A DNA stretch of 64,000 bases from Usnea hakonensis (GCA_013423325.1 BLJB01000149.1:1-64000), one strand, 5' to 3'; shown: positions 11,382-21,586, counted from the first letter of the stretch. Program-made: numbers and translations. Notes: generated by a model not told the origin, from the sequence alone.

Positions 11382-11727
11382 TTATGTCCCCTGCGGATCG
11401 TACCTGCCAATGGCCATGTTGGGAATGAACTCCTCCTCATCCTCGGCGACGGGGCTGGCGTGTCTCTTATCGTACTGGCCAATAGCCATGTTAGGAATGA
11501 ACTCCTCCTCATCCTCGGGGACAGGGTTGGCGTGTCTCTTGTCGGACTGGCCAATAGCAAAATTTGGAATCGCTTCTTCGGCGCTGGCAGCTATCATCGC
11601 ATCAGATCATTTGCACTTTCTCACACCAACAGCTACTTCCACTATTTGACATACCACGGCTCTTTAGAGGCACGGCCAAGACCGAGCTCAGCAGGGAAGC
11701 TGCGAGCAGACATTTGATCCAGAGCAT
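11382..11727 (-). CDS. Secreted repeat precursor with Kex2 sites (candidate dikaritin-type RiPP precursor)
   Basis: Two exons, 11727-11655 and 11590-11382 (64-nt intron, phases match), encode about 93 residues. Residues 1-18 (MLWIKCLLAASLLSSVLA) form a clear signal peptide. After a short leader come repeats of 24 residues: one copy with NFAIGQSDKRHA, one with NMAIGQYDKRHA, and a final partial copy NMAIGRYD that ends at a stop without a Lys-Arg. Each full copy carries one Lys-Arg Kex2-type site and an acidic EDEEEF spacer. Secretory leader, tandem cores and dibasic sites are the marks of Kex2-processed repeat proteins and of dikaritin precursors; the Ala-Ile-Gly core resembles the known ustiloxin core Tyr-Ala-Ile-Gly, but the preceding residue is Phe or Met, not Tyr. 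A UstYa-type gene starts 0.9 kb away. Product and activity are unknown. The last exon could instead splice at the GTACGA after the third AIG. Confidence 0.72.
11406..11572 (-). repeat. 72-bp coding tandem repeat in the precursor gene
   Basis: Two full 72-bp units (11406-11477 and 11478-11549) and a partial third (from 11550) start with the same GCCAATRGCC word on the plus strand. The two full copies differ at only a few bases, mostly silent or at the variable core and spacer residues, so the array is recent or kept alike by unequal exchange. Units translate to 24 residues each on the minus strand. Confidence 0.85.
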
Positions 11728-11824
11728 GTTTTATTGTTGGTAACAGAGAAGGTATTGCAAAGCTGAGACCGTTTTCCACAATGTAGGGTCGGATATGCCT
11801 GGAGCCAACAGCGTGAATACGGAT

Positions 11825-11832
11825 TATTTATA
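11825..11832 (-). promoter_or_regulatory. Likely TATA box of the repeat precursor
   Basis: On the minus strand the sequence reads TATAAATA about 98-105 bp upstream of the precursor ATG at 11727. This is a full consensus TATA element at a plausible distance for a fungal promoter. Confidence 0.45.
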
Positions 11833-12648
11833 AGTCCCAGTACATCATAGAATTCCTAGTAGCTCTAAAAGACTCGACCTGCACGTCCGAAGAGGTATGG
11901 GGCAAGGGTATCCGACCAAGGCCTACTTCTAAGAAATTAAAAGGAAACTCAGCTCCGATGCATGCACTAGGCTCTTCCACCAATGTAATGTCTTGAAATG
12001 ACGCCAGAAATCAATTCTGTGACATAGGTATGACATCAGCAGTATGGCTGCCTACCTCTCGGACCCCTCGGACCTTGGATAGAGAACAATTTAGAGGGAT
12101 CACCGTCATTTACTGGAATCATATTGGAGCGCTAAACGATCATGCAAGCTGAGCGGTCCAGCATGAATGCCTCAACCATTGTTGAAATGCCGACCACTGT
12201 TGGCCGAGGCTCGTACACCCACCAGGTGCATGTCTTCTCCAGCCAGGATCATCGTCCTTGCTTCACATATCACCTGCATTAGTGTGCATCGGAAAAAGTC
12301 CCGTTGTCACCCTGCAGCCGTAATCCTCAGCCCTGAAAAGTAGAGGGCTGAAGGCCGAGTTGGAGAAAGATATGGGTTGGGATCCATACCCGCCCTTTCC
12401 ATAACTATTCGGCACTCCGGAGAGGTTTGACCAGAAAATGCGATCCGAATCTCTGCAAACGCCGAGACTAGCCATTCCTCAAGTTTTCCAGTAACTCGCA
12501 TGTGACTCTTTACAGTTCCTGTTACGATTGCTTCTGAAGATTGAGCTTTCTTCCTTCAACCTGGAAATGTACCATTTTTCTGGGCCATTCACCACCACAA
12601 TTTCTTAAAGGGATGCACACCAATACTGTAGATAGAAGAAATTCTCCA
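11833..12648. other. Divergent intergenic region with an unassigned minus-strand fragment
   Basis: This DNA separates the precursor (minus) from the UstYa-type gene (plus), so it probably contains both promoters. Two overlapping minus-strand frames at 12263-12501 (64 and 70 codons) look somewhat protein-like, and one continues past its stop into a further open stretch ending near 12175. I could not join them by splicing or recognise a family, so I do not call a gene. Confidence 0.4.
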
Positions 12649-13740
12649 ATGGACGAAAATCTCACGAGGGGCCTGCCATTCGAGACGGAGAACCTTCTTG
12701 TCCAGGAGCATATACCGCTTAAAAAGCGGCGCTCCTTCAACAGAGCCCACTGTTTCTCTTGGGCAGCGCAGTCATTGTTTTTTCTTGTCTCAATTACCAT
12801 CCTCCACCAAGCTTTCTCTATAAGAAGGACTAGTCCTGCAAAATGCGCCCAGAAACATTCCCTATTCTGTAAGCAACAAGAAAGGAGGCATAGCCACCTA
12901 CTAACGCCTGCTAATGTATCAAATTCCACAGCTCCTGCTCTCGCGATAATTGACGATGAGTACGAAGTCTGGCGTTTCAATGGCACCTTCCGCAATGGTT
13001 CTCCGTATAAAGGTCCACCGAGCGCGAGCGTTGATGCGGCTTGGAATCACATAAGCGACGGTGCGTGAAAGAAATGGAGCTTCCTTTATCATTGCAAACT
13101 GGAGGCATGATCTTCAGGTGAACTGATTTTAGGAGCCACCGTAACGACAAGCAGTCGGGATAATGTCAATTTCTTATGACACCCTGAGAATCATTGGTGC
13201 TTCCGAAGACTCGGCCAGACTCCCTCCAGAAAGCGGCGGAGGCTATATGGGCTCTCTCGAAGTATTTCACCAGTTGCATTGCGTGGTCAGTACCCCACAC
13301 ATCTACTCTCTCTTTTCTGCTTCGTCACATCTAACAATCTCCAGAACCTGCTGTGGCAAGCTACAAACGCCGAATATTACAAAGACAGGTCATTAGCCTG
13401 GACCGACAGTGCCGCAACCCTTCGACAGCATCTAGGTAGGGAAGACCTGCTCCCCTTCTCCCACTACCGTCAGATTTTCTTTACTTACGCTCAAAGCACG
13501 ATTCCAGATCACTGTGCGGACCTCCTACGCCAAAAGCTAATGTGCGACGCCGACGTCGGCGTGTACACGTACAATTGGGTCAAGCGTCACAGCGGGCCCT
13601 ACCCGAATTTCAACACGCTCCACAAGTGCCGGAATTTCGAAGATGTTCTTGCGTGGGGGAGAGCGCATCAGGCGCCGAGGCCGCGTAGCGGAAATGTGAC
13701 GAAGCCGGCGGATGCTGTGGAGATGGAATTGCCTCCCTGA
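12649..13740 (+). CDS. UstYa-type oxidase (DUF3328)
   Basis: Four exons, 12649-13060, 13155-13285, 13345-13435 and 13508-13740, join in phase to 288 residues. Family features appear in order: a short cytosolic start, one membrane segment at about residues 34-57, YKGPPSASVDAAW near 119-131, GGGYMGSLEVFHQLHC with the first HxxHC motif, and a second HxxHC (HLDHC) followed by ADLLRQKLMCDADV. The second motif exists only after removal of the 72-nt third intron, which strongly supports that splice. UstYa-family proteins act as membrane-bound, metal-dependent oxidases that cyclise or otherwise oxidise fungal RiPP core peptides, and some act in other metabolite pathways. The adjacent Kex2-repeat precursor makes a RiPP role likely. 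An in-frame ATG at 12613 would add 12 residues. Confidence 0.88.
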
Positions 13741-14177
13741 TTTTTTCGTATGTGGTTAAGGGGTTAGGAACCAAGCAGGAACGAGGCACATCAGATTACA
13801 GTACAGTGAGCCTGCTACAAGGTAGTCAGATCGACCTCTTGATTGGGCAAGTCGATATTCGGAAAAAGATTCACGGCCGTGCTCGTGTCACGAAGGAACG
13901 GGTCACACTAGTTGCACCATGGGGTCACGTATTGGGTGTTGTATCGTGGGGGTGTGTTGGAAATGATACACCACCTCCTCAACACACGGAATGACACATG
14001 CTAGGCAATGGTCTTTGCAGAGGCTTCACAGGCGATTTAAGTAGCTTTTTCTTCAGGGATAATTGATCGATCCTACACCCATAACCAAACTCCAACAAGG
14101 ATTTTACAGATCTCATAGCGTCCCCCACATTCAGCATGGAAAATCAGGATGTTACTCCCAAAATCAAGAACGGTCAT
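13741..14177. other. No supported gene
   Basis: An 80-codon open frame at 13752-13994 shows no motif. The interval lies between the 3' end of the UstYa-type gene and the truncated rhodopsin-like frame and appears to be spacer. Confidence 0.45.
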
Positions 14178-14435
14178 TCAGCGTATCAGCCTCTCATGTT
14201 GGCCTCGAACGACACAGAATTTCTTTGTCCTATCGAATACATTTACGATTACCTGCCACTTCAAGCTAAGCAACCAGTCTTCCACGAGTGCTCCTACTCT
14301 TTTAATCCGTCGCACGTAGAAGCGCAAGCCCACGGCAATTGTGGCGAGGATTGAGAAGACCATGGAAGTCACGATGGCAGTCAAGCCGCCACCGCTGAGG
14401 GTGTGTCTTGGGACGAGGCCAATTTGCTGCGCCAT
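14178..14435 (-). pseudogene. 5' stub of a rhodopsin-like membrane protein gene
   Basis: The minus-strand frame from the ATG at 14435 encodes a first helix and the start of a second, MVFSILATIAVGLRFYVRRI followed by KRVGALVEDWLL, a pattern typical of the N-terminus of the fungal rhodopsin-like family (first helix, then basic loop, then E/D-D-W/A). After about 60 residues the match stops. The following frame, ending at 14178, has no membrane segments, and no downstream exon with the remaining helices was found toward 13741. It is probably a truncated duplicate, not the missing half of the gene at 9.7 kb, which is complete. Confidence 0.5.
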
Positions 14436-15118
14436 GATAGACTAGATTGAAGTATAGGTAGAAAGGAAAGAGGGGGCGAAGCTTTCAATATGCAGAGTTG
14501 GCTGAAAGAGTCAATAAGGAATCATTAAGACACTTTTACCCCAGACCTAATCTGCTGCGCGGTAAGGCGTGATGGTCGACGCGATCATTTATAGCAAGAT
14601 GTATGCTTAAGCCTTGTAATCCAAGGCTTATGCAGAGCAAGATATACGGATGTGAAAGAATGAGATGGACACTTTCTGAAATGCATAAAAGGAGAAAAAG
14701 GAGAAGGATGAGCTTGTAGAAAGGCCTCTCTGGGAGGATGAGGGGGAGGGTGAGTAAGATAGTCTAATGACGAGATTCAGAAATGAGAACTCACCCTATG
14801 ATTGCGCAGATCCGTAGCGCTGACAGTGTTACATTCAGCCTCGGTAAGACGGCGTTCATGTTGCACGAATAGGGACACGAGGATGGGTTGCATGATTGGT
14901 ATAACATAGGTACCGTTGCCCGCTAAAGTTTTCCATTTTTCAGCCCCAGAAACGAACTTGAATGCCATGCTCCTCCGACTTCAATGCCCGAATGCCACAG
15001 TACTTCAACATTTCATTCGCCCCGATACCTGGAATGTGCAAAGTGTCTCTCTTTTTCGAAACATTTCTCTTGTCAAAAAACGTCATTCGCATACCGCTGA
15101 ATAGCAAGCTGGGCAAAG
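14436..15118. other. Intergenic, likely promoter of the GMC oxidoreductase gene
   Basis: Between the rhodopsin-like stub (minus) and the GMC gene (plus). It is purine-rich around 14640-14760. Short open frames on both strands at 14777-15125 overlap one another and carry no motif. Confidence 0.45.
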
Positions 15119-16884
15119 ATGGCAACCAACGCTGACCTAACTCTCTACAATTATATTATTATTGGTGGCGGTACAGCAGGATGTGTCCTAGCGTCGCGAC
15201 TTTCCGAACGCCAGTCCTCACTCTCCATTCTTGTCATCGAGGCCGGCGGCGACATCACCAACAATCCCCATGTCTATCAACCTCTCGACGCCGCTCAATT
15301 ACATTTCTCCGACATCGACTTCAAGTACTTTACTGTCCCGCAGAAACATCTCGACAACAAACCTCGCTATGTCTGCGGTGTCAAAGCACTCTCGGGTGCA
15401 ATTGCTATTAACGCAGGTATGTTACCATTGATATATGCGGACTGACATTGCATTCACACAATTGTTTTGTCAATATGGGAACGCTAACATCGATCACATC
15501 AGGTGGCTGGATTCGTGGCGACGCACAAGACTACGACGAATGGGCTCGGGAAGCAGGACATGACCGTTGGAGCTATAAGGGTCAGCTACCCTACTTCCGG
15601 CGAAGCGAGCATCACTTCAGTCCTGGGGCAGATCCTGAACAGCATGGCTTCGAAGGACCCATGTACACTTCCTCCGTGATCACCAGCGGACGTAGGTATC
15701 CTCTACGCGAAACTATTCTTCAAGCCTGGAAAAGACTAGGATTAGAGGAAGTTGAGGACGCGAACAACGGGTCTCCCCAAGGGATCGCTGAACTGGTTGA
15801 AAACAGACGAGATGGGCTTCGTCAGCTAACTAGCCATGTGTATCCTCTAAAAGGGGTACATGTTATGACCGAGACTATGGTTAAACGAACCCTGTTAACC
15901 GACGGTCCACATGGTAAAGTCGCAGTAGGCGTCGAGTTGGCTAACGGTCGTCAACTTTTTGTTAAGACCGGAGGTGAAGTCCTCCTCTGTGGTGGTTCCT
16001 ATCGCTCGCCTCAACTCCTTCTACTATCAGGTATCGGCCCTAAAGACGAATTAGTAAAACACAATATAGCACAACAGGTCGACTCTCCTTGGGTCGGCCG
16101 AAATTTTCACGATCACCAAATGATATTTCGCTATTGGAAACTTCGCCACCCAGAAAAGGGTCTCGCGATGGGCTCCCCCGCCCTCACCGACCCGGCCTTC
16201 CTAAAAGGTAATCCCGCAGACTGGCTCGCTACCCTAACCGTCCCTGCAGATGGCCTTAAAGCCGCCCTCGCCCAAGACGAGAAGAATTCCACTATTACCG
16301 ACAACCATGTCCTCCTTAGAGGTCCTCGCTCTCACCTTGAAATGAACGTTCTCTACAGCGTTTTCGGCTCCGAGCAGATCGGCCTCGAAATTCCCCTTGA
16401 TGGTAGCGCCATTATGTCTTACTATATGGCATGCCTGCCCTCGGCGCGAGGCAGTATCACCCTCGCCTCCACAGATCCCACCGATCACCCGGTCATCGAC
16501 CCCAACTACTGCGGCACTGAGGCTGACCGCTTCGTTATGCGCGAAGGGTGGCGTGTATCGTCACGGCTTATGCTTGAAACACCCGAAGGTCAAGAGCTAG
16601 TGGCTGATGAGATCACGCCCAAAGATCATAAATGCCTGCCGTCTACGGCGTCGGACTCGGAGATCGATCAGCGCATCAAACTGGGCGGCGTGAGTTGCAG
16701 TCACCCTGGGGCGAGCTGTAGTATGGGTAAGGTTGTCGATGCTGAATGCCGAGTCAAAGGGGTACATGGGCTGAGAGTTGTGGATGCGAGTGTGATTCCG
16801 GTGCCATTGGCGGCTCATTACCAAGCACCTGTCTTTGCGTTGGCAGAGCAGGCGGTGGACATTATCCTTGCCGGGAGGGAGTAA
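15119..16884 (+). CDS. GMC-family FAD oxidoreductase
   Basis: Two exons, 15119-15416 and 15503-16884, join in phase (86-nt intron) to 559 residues, normal for glucose-methanol-choline oxidoreductases. The N-terminal dinucleotide-binding motif is IIGGGTAGCVLASRL (residues about 13-27), followed by VIEAGG; the join across the intron gives INAGGWIRGDAQDYDEWA, the family's second signature. Near residue 500 is SHPGASCSMG, the usual position of HPxGTCxMG, and near the end VVDASVIPVPLAAHYQAPVFALAEQAVDII, the second active-site strand. Family enzymes oxidise alcohols, sugars or choline, or act as lyases and tailoring oxidases in metabolite clusters. There is no secretion signal, so it is probably intracellular. 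Its place 1.4 kb from the UstYa-type gene makes a tailoring role possible. Confidence 0.9.
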
Positions 16885-18129
16885 TTTGAGACCGGCAGTG
16901 GTAGCCTTGTCTCGAAGGGAAGCCAGGCTAAAATATGAACGGGAACTACCTAGGAGGCGAGGATTGGAGTGCTACGATCTTAGAATTTCGCCATTGAGCC
17001 ATGAAGGGTTGTAGTTTTCACGTTCGTTTACCTACTCCATCTTTGACTCAGAAAATGCATCACGGACACTCGTTTAATGGCTCATTAATCTGAGTAAGAT
17101 TGTTACAGAGATTACCCCGGCAAGCAATCTATCCTCATCTCACAGGAAAAATAGGGCACAGCTCTTGATAGATTACGGACATCACTGTCTACCTGAGTCA
17201 CATGAATATAGAGGTCTAAATGTCTGTCGTAGAAGCTAAATACTCGGTACTGTCAGTCCAAAACGCATCGCAACTCTGATATCGTGGGCCACATATTCAC
17301 TTGGGCATTTCTTAGGGTCAAGGTGGTTCTGATCGTCAATACAAGGCGGGTAGAATTTGTACACTGGAGTTCAGTGATACGTGGAACCCGGCTAGGAGAC
17401 GGGAGAACAGTCCACATCCTGGCGACCTTGGTCCTGAATGCAAGAGAACCAACGAGTGAACAAATTGCCACCAGGGATCGGCGGTACACATCTTGCAGCA
17501 TTGACTAGAATTTCCTTGCATAACGCACAAGGTAAGGTAGGCAGAATAGCGTCTCCGGTTTTTTTTTTTTTTTCACGGTTGCATGCTACTTAAAACGTAG
17601 TGCCCCGGCCCTGATGCACGACCGTCCTTCAATAACACATCGGACTAACACATTTCCGGCCGATTGGACGTTTCGTTTTCTCGTAGTCATAAATCGGATG
17701 GGATATTCGAAGGAACAGCCTCTTTTGGGGGTACTAGTACTTTACTGGATTAACAAATCTTTCGAGATCCTCTCGGGACTTTTGCCATTCTCGGTATCTA
17801 CTCGAAAGGCGCACTTCTTCCCCCCTATCATTTTACTGTATCACAGCATCCGGTATAGATAAAGTCCTGCAGTATCACACATGCTACATGTCTTAGGGCA
17901 GACGCCCGACTTGTGCGGGCCCCACGCACTGCAGTATCTGATCAAAATTACAAGTAGCTAACGTAACTTTCAGGCCATTCATAAGACCAAAGAGCTATCC
18001 TCCAAAGCTGCACCAAATGTTGAGACAACAATGATCAATGTTCTGAATCTATATTAAAAAAATCTCCTAGACTAATTACACGAAAGACGCCTACTCGTTG
18101 ATCCTTGCTATGTTGTATTTGAGCTCAAA
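16885..18129. other. No supported gene
   Basis: This 1.2-kb gap between the GMC gene and the terpene synthase relic contains a 14-base T run at about 17561 and a few short open frames without motifs. No RNA gene was recognised. Confidence 0.5.
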
Positions 18130-19601
18130 ATGACACCAGAACAAACTACTTCGATTCTCACGTCGCTGCGCGGCCAGTCGATCGTACTACCTGACCTTAA
18201 TATAGCACTTGACGGCTGGCCAAGAGAGGTCAACCAAGGTCTTGACCGGCTCCACCACGATGTAGACGAATGGCTAGACAGGTATATAATAAAGATTCTT
18301 ACACTGAAAAATTCTTTCGAAGCGTCGCATGGATGACATTAATGTTTGGTTTTGGCAGTGCAATGAGTCACAGCCAAGCTCGAAAGCCTCAAGGCAGCCG
18401 ACTTTGGATACTTTGGCGCAACCTGGTGGCCGCGTGCTCGATATGAACGCTTGAGAACTGTCACCTTCCTAGCCGCTTGGGTGGGTTATTCCGCTTCGCC
18501 ACATTGTGTACATCAGCTAAAGAAGACTATCTCTCGTATTTATTCGTTTGGGACGACGGTACGCTCTAGGCAGTCCTAGCGGAGCATAGCCATTGACGCT
18601 AGTCGGCTGGCTAATAGTGTTTACAGAGATCGACATGGACAACGGCTCCTTGTGGAACAATTATGAGCTCTCCGATCTATACCGAAAGGAAACTCGAGAA
18701 TTCGACCGATATTGCCTAGACTTAAAGAGCGATCCAACCTATGACCCTCTCAAGCCGTTGAATGCGACAATTCGAGCTTTTGAGACAGTGGGCACGGAGA
18801 TACGCAGGGCGTACAGCTACGGTCAGTCGACTTTGGGTTCTCCAGATATGCCTCTTGATGTGGCGGGCTCTGACTGGTCGATCGCAGAACAATGTGACAG
18901 ATTCATGGATCATATGGAACACTTCTTAGATGTTTCGTAAAGAACGGATGCTACGGCTTCAAGGAACATTGCCATCGCTAGAGGAGTTTTGGTCTTATCG
19001 CCCTGGTGCTAGCGCTGTACACGTCACTATCGCAGCCAACGAGTGAGTCTCTGCGGGGAGCAGGCGTGTAGAGCCGATGATAAAGCTGAAGTCGTTGACG
19101 CACTTACTCAGATTCGCGTGGGAAAATAAGGGCCTACCAACGTCGATAATGGAAGACGGAAGATGGCGCGATCCTTGGTCTGTTCATATCCCGGCTTAAC
19201 CACCATGAGCAGCGTCAACGACTTACTCTCCTTGAAGAAAGAAATTGCAAGTCCACGGCCTGTCACGCTTGCACTTTCATCGTCATAACAGATTCCGACA
19301 AGCAGATTGACAACTCCTACAGGCTCGTGGGAGCATACACAGCATTATACCCATCCTATATGCCCAATGGAGAGACGCGCAATTGGCAGTCGATCAGACG
19401 GCAAATTTCCTGACCGTAAATGTCAAGGCATTCGAGGAGGTGGCACAGCGACTGTTGAATTCAGAGAAGCGACCCGAGGTCGAGGAGACTCCGGAACTTT
19501 GCGATTTCGTAAAAGGGATGCCAATTCTATTGCTCCGGCAATCTTGCCTGGAGGTAATTCTCCAAGAAGCATCAAGCCTGGTAGCTCAAACCCGATACTG
19601 A
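18130..19601 (+). pseudogene. Frameshifted sesquiterpene synthase (class I terpene cyclase)
   Basis: The order of motifs is that of fungal sesquiterpene synthases: an N-terminal LPDLNIALDGWPREVNQGL, then LKAADFGYFGATWWPRARYE, LFVWDDEIDMD (the DDxxD-type metal motif, formed by splicing 18558 to 18627), LPSLEEFWSYRPGASAV, MSSVNDLLSLKKE (the NSE triad Asn-Ser-Glu), and C-terminal AQLAVDQTANFLTVNVKAFEEVAQRLL. Both metal-binding motifs are intact, but the frame breaks at least three times where no GT-AG intron can repair it: near 18367-18378, at 18938-18942 just after FLDVS, and near 19190. Such enzymes cyclise farnesyl diphosphate. Here the gene is almost certainly inactive, unless the assembly has several small indel errors. 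I did not reconstruct the product. Confidence 0.78.
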
Positions 19602-19989
19602 CCAACCTCGACTATTAATAATTATCGTCACTCATCGATACGGCATTTATGAACAGGATTTGGCTTCGGGAACCCGTGTCACGTTTTAAATGATCGAGAA
19701 CACTTAGCATGCTCCCTTAAAGACAAGTGCGTCGTGCGTCATGTGTCCTTTTGTCACTTTTGCTCCAAATTCAGCACGGTATAGAATGCTCGTTAAGCCA
19801 GATTTTGAATGGCGTCAAAGTTGAGCAGCCTGACTATTCGATTTTCCAGCAGCACTGTGATCATAGCAATAATTTGCGCACTTGCATGGGTAGTCGCCGA
19901 GCTCTCACTATGTTATAGGTACGTTACCTTATCCATGAGAGGCTTAGTGCGTCTTAGCGCCTTAGCATGATGTAGGCCCTAATCCCCCC
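19602..19989. other. Spacer before the fold-back element
   Basis: About 390 bp with one 63-codon open frame at 19727-19918 of no recognisable family. I see nothing else. Confidence 0.45.
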
Positions 19990-19991
19990 TA

Positions 19992-20732
19992 GGGTGGACG
20001 ACGGCTGATAGTATAACAAAATTGTACCTGACTTTTTTTTTTTGATTTTTTTTTTTTTTTTAGATCCTCGAAACTTTTCCCCCCCGAAGCTTTTCCCCCC
20101 GGAGCTTCTTCCCCCCGAAGCTTCTCCCCCCTAAAGCTCCCCTCTCTCCCTCCTTTAAAGCTCCCCCCTAAAACTTCTCCCCCCTAAAAACTACTTTTAA
20201 AGCTCCTTACTTATCTTTAAAAACTATTTTTAACCCTCTTTAAAAAAAAATAAAAATTAAAGTCTAAAATTCTAAATTCTAAACCTTAAATACGAATATT
20301 AAAGTTTAAATATTTTATTCTCCGAAAAATTAAAGATAGTAAAGGGAAATTTTAAAAGGGAGTTTTAGATAAAGGAAAGAGAGGGTAAAAGAGGGGAGTT
20401 TTAGGGGGAAGCTTTAAGGGAGGAAGAGAGGGGAGCTTTAGGGGGGAGAAGCTTTAGGGGGGGAAAGCTTTAAGGGGGAGCTTTAAGGGAGGGAGAGAGG
20501 AGCTTTAGAGGGGAGCTTTAGGGGGGAGAGAGGAGCTTTAGGGGGGAGCTTTAGGGGGGAGCTTCGAGGGGGGAGAAGGAGCTTTAAAAAGGAGCTTCGT
20601 AGAGAGAGAAAAAACTTCGAGGATCTAAAAAAAAAAAAAAAATCAAAAAAAAAAACACCNNAAAAAAAAAAAAAAAAATCAAAAAAAAAAAGTCAGGTAC
20701 AATTTTGTTATACTGTTAGCCGTCGTCCACCC
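19992..20732. mobile_element. Fold-back MITE with 41-bp terminal inverted repeats
   Basis: The ends are inverted repeats of 41 bp starting GGGTGGACGACGGCT, with two mismatches, flanked on both sides by TA (19990-19991 and 20733-20734), as expected for Tc1/mariner-pogo type insertion. Inside the ends are matched T and A tracts, then two long arms that are near reverse complements: the left arm is built from AAGCTCCCCCCT-like units and the right arm from AGGGGGGAGCTTT units, meeting at an AT-rich centre near 20280-20330. The whole element can fold into one large hairpin. It has no coding capacity. Two N bases at 20660-20661 mark an assembly uncertainty in the right A tract, so exact length is approximate. 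Confidence 0.82.
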
Positions 20733-20768
20733 TACCCCCCCCCCAAATCCCAAATCACCATCCCAACA

Positions 20769-21373
20769 ATGTCCCCCCTCCCCATCCCCCTCCCCACCAT
20801 CCTCCCCACCATCCTCTCCCTCCAACTCCTCCTCGGCGGCCAAGCCCGCCTCCCCTTCTCCCCCACCCCCTCCCTCTCCAAACGCGCCATGTCAAAAGCC
20901 GACGGGCTACTCGCTGCCTTCCCGTTCGTGCCGCTCGACGCCATCACGTTTACGCGAGTGATTGGTATAGCTATGTGTGTTGCGGCTGTGGGGGTCGCGG
21001 TGCCGGGGACGAGGGGGGCGGGGGCGGTGTTGGCGGGAGGGTTGGGGGGGATGGGGGTGTGAGTTTTTTTTCGGTTTGCTTTTTTTTTTTTTTTTTTTTT
21101 TTTTTTGGTTTTTTTTTTTTTTTNNTTTTTTTTTTTGTGGGACTTTCTTCTTTGCGGTTGGGGCTGCGGGTCGTTGTGGGTTTGGAACGATGTTTCTTTT
21201 TTATGTTATGGGATTCTCTACGTTGGTTTTTGGGATCATCGGGTTCTTGATATATGTGAAGAGAGAGGTCTGACTTGAATAATCGCAGGTGGAGTCAATG
21301 GAAGATGCAGATTCCGTATTGGTTACCAGTCATCAATACAGGACTGGCAATCGCTATATGGTCTCTTTCATAG
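20769..21373 (+). CDS. Small multi-helix membrane protein, family not assigned
   Basis: Two exons, 20769-21058 and 21289-21373, join in phase to 124 residues. The donor is a perfect GTGAGT and the acceptor ends a CTGAC-containing tract. Exon 1 encodes a helix (PTILPTILSLQLLLGG), the segment QARLPFSPTPSLSKRAMSKADGLLAAFPF, and two further hydrophobic helices. Exon 2 adds VWSQWKMQIPYWLPVINTGL and a last helix ending AIWSLS. The pattern of four short helices resembles small fungal membrane proteins of the DoxX/DUF4267 kind, but I am not certain of the family. The 230-nt intron is unusual: it contains long T runs and two N bases at 21124-21125. The fold-back element ends only 35 bp upstream of the ATG and probably replaced or separated the promoter. 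Confidence 0.68.
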
Positions 21374-21586
21374 AGGATACGGATGGCTGCTGCCTGCATT
21401 CTTTTGGCACAGCCCTCTCAAGATACTTCCATATCGGTACTAGCGCAAATTGGCAGAGGCTAGCTTCAATTTGAGTGCCAAAGCTCAAGATCACAAGAGC
21501 AATCGTTGTGTACATACAGTCTTCCTACACGCCTAATGTTCTAGCATAGGCCTACATCTGTACATTATCCCATTGTTCATGCACAT

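Noticed and set aside
12263..12501. Minus-strand frames that might be another cluster enzyme
   Set aside because: Tried joining the two frames and the open stretch near 12180-12290 by GT-AG splicing, without a consistent protein or known motif.
18341..18400. Alternative splice acceptors to rescue the terpene synthase frame
   Set aside because: An acceptor just before the LKAADFG segment keeps frame but removes a conserved stretch, and it cannot repair the breaks near 18940 and 19190.
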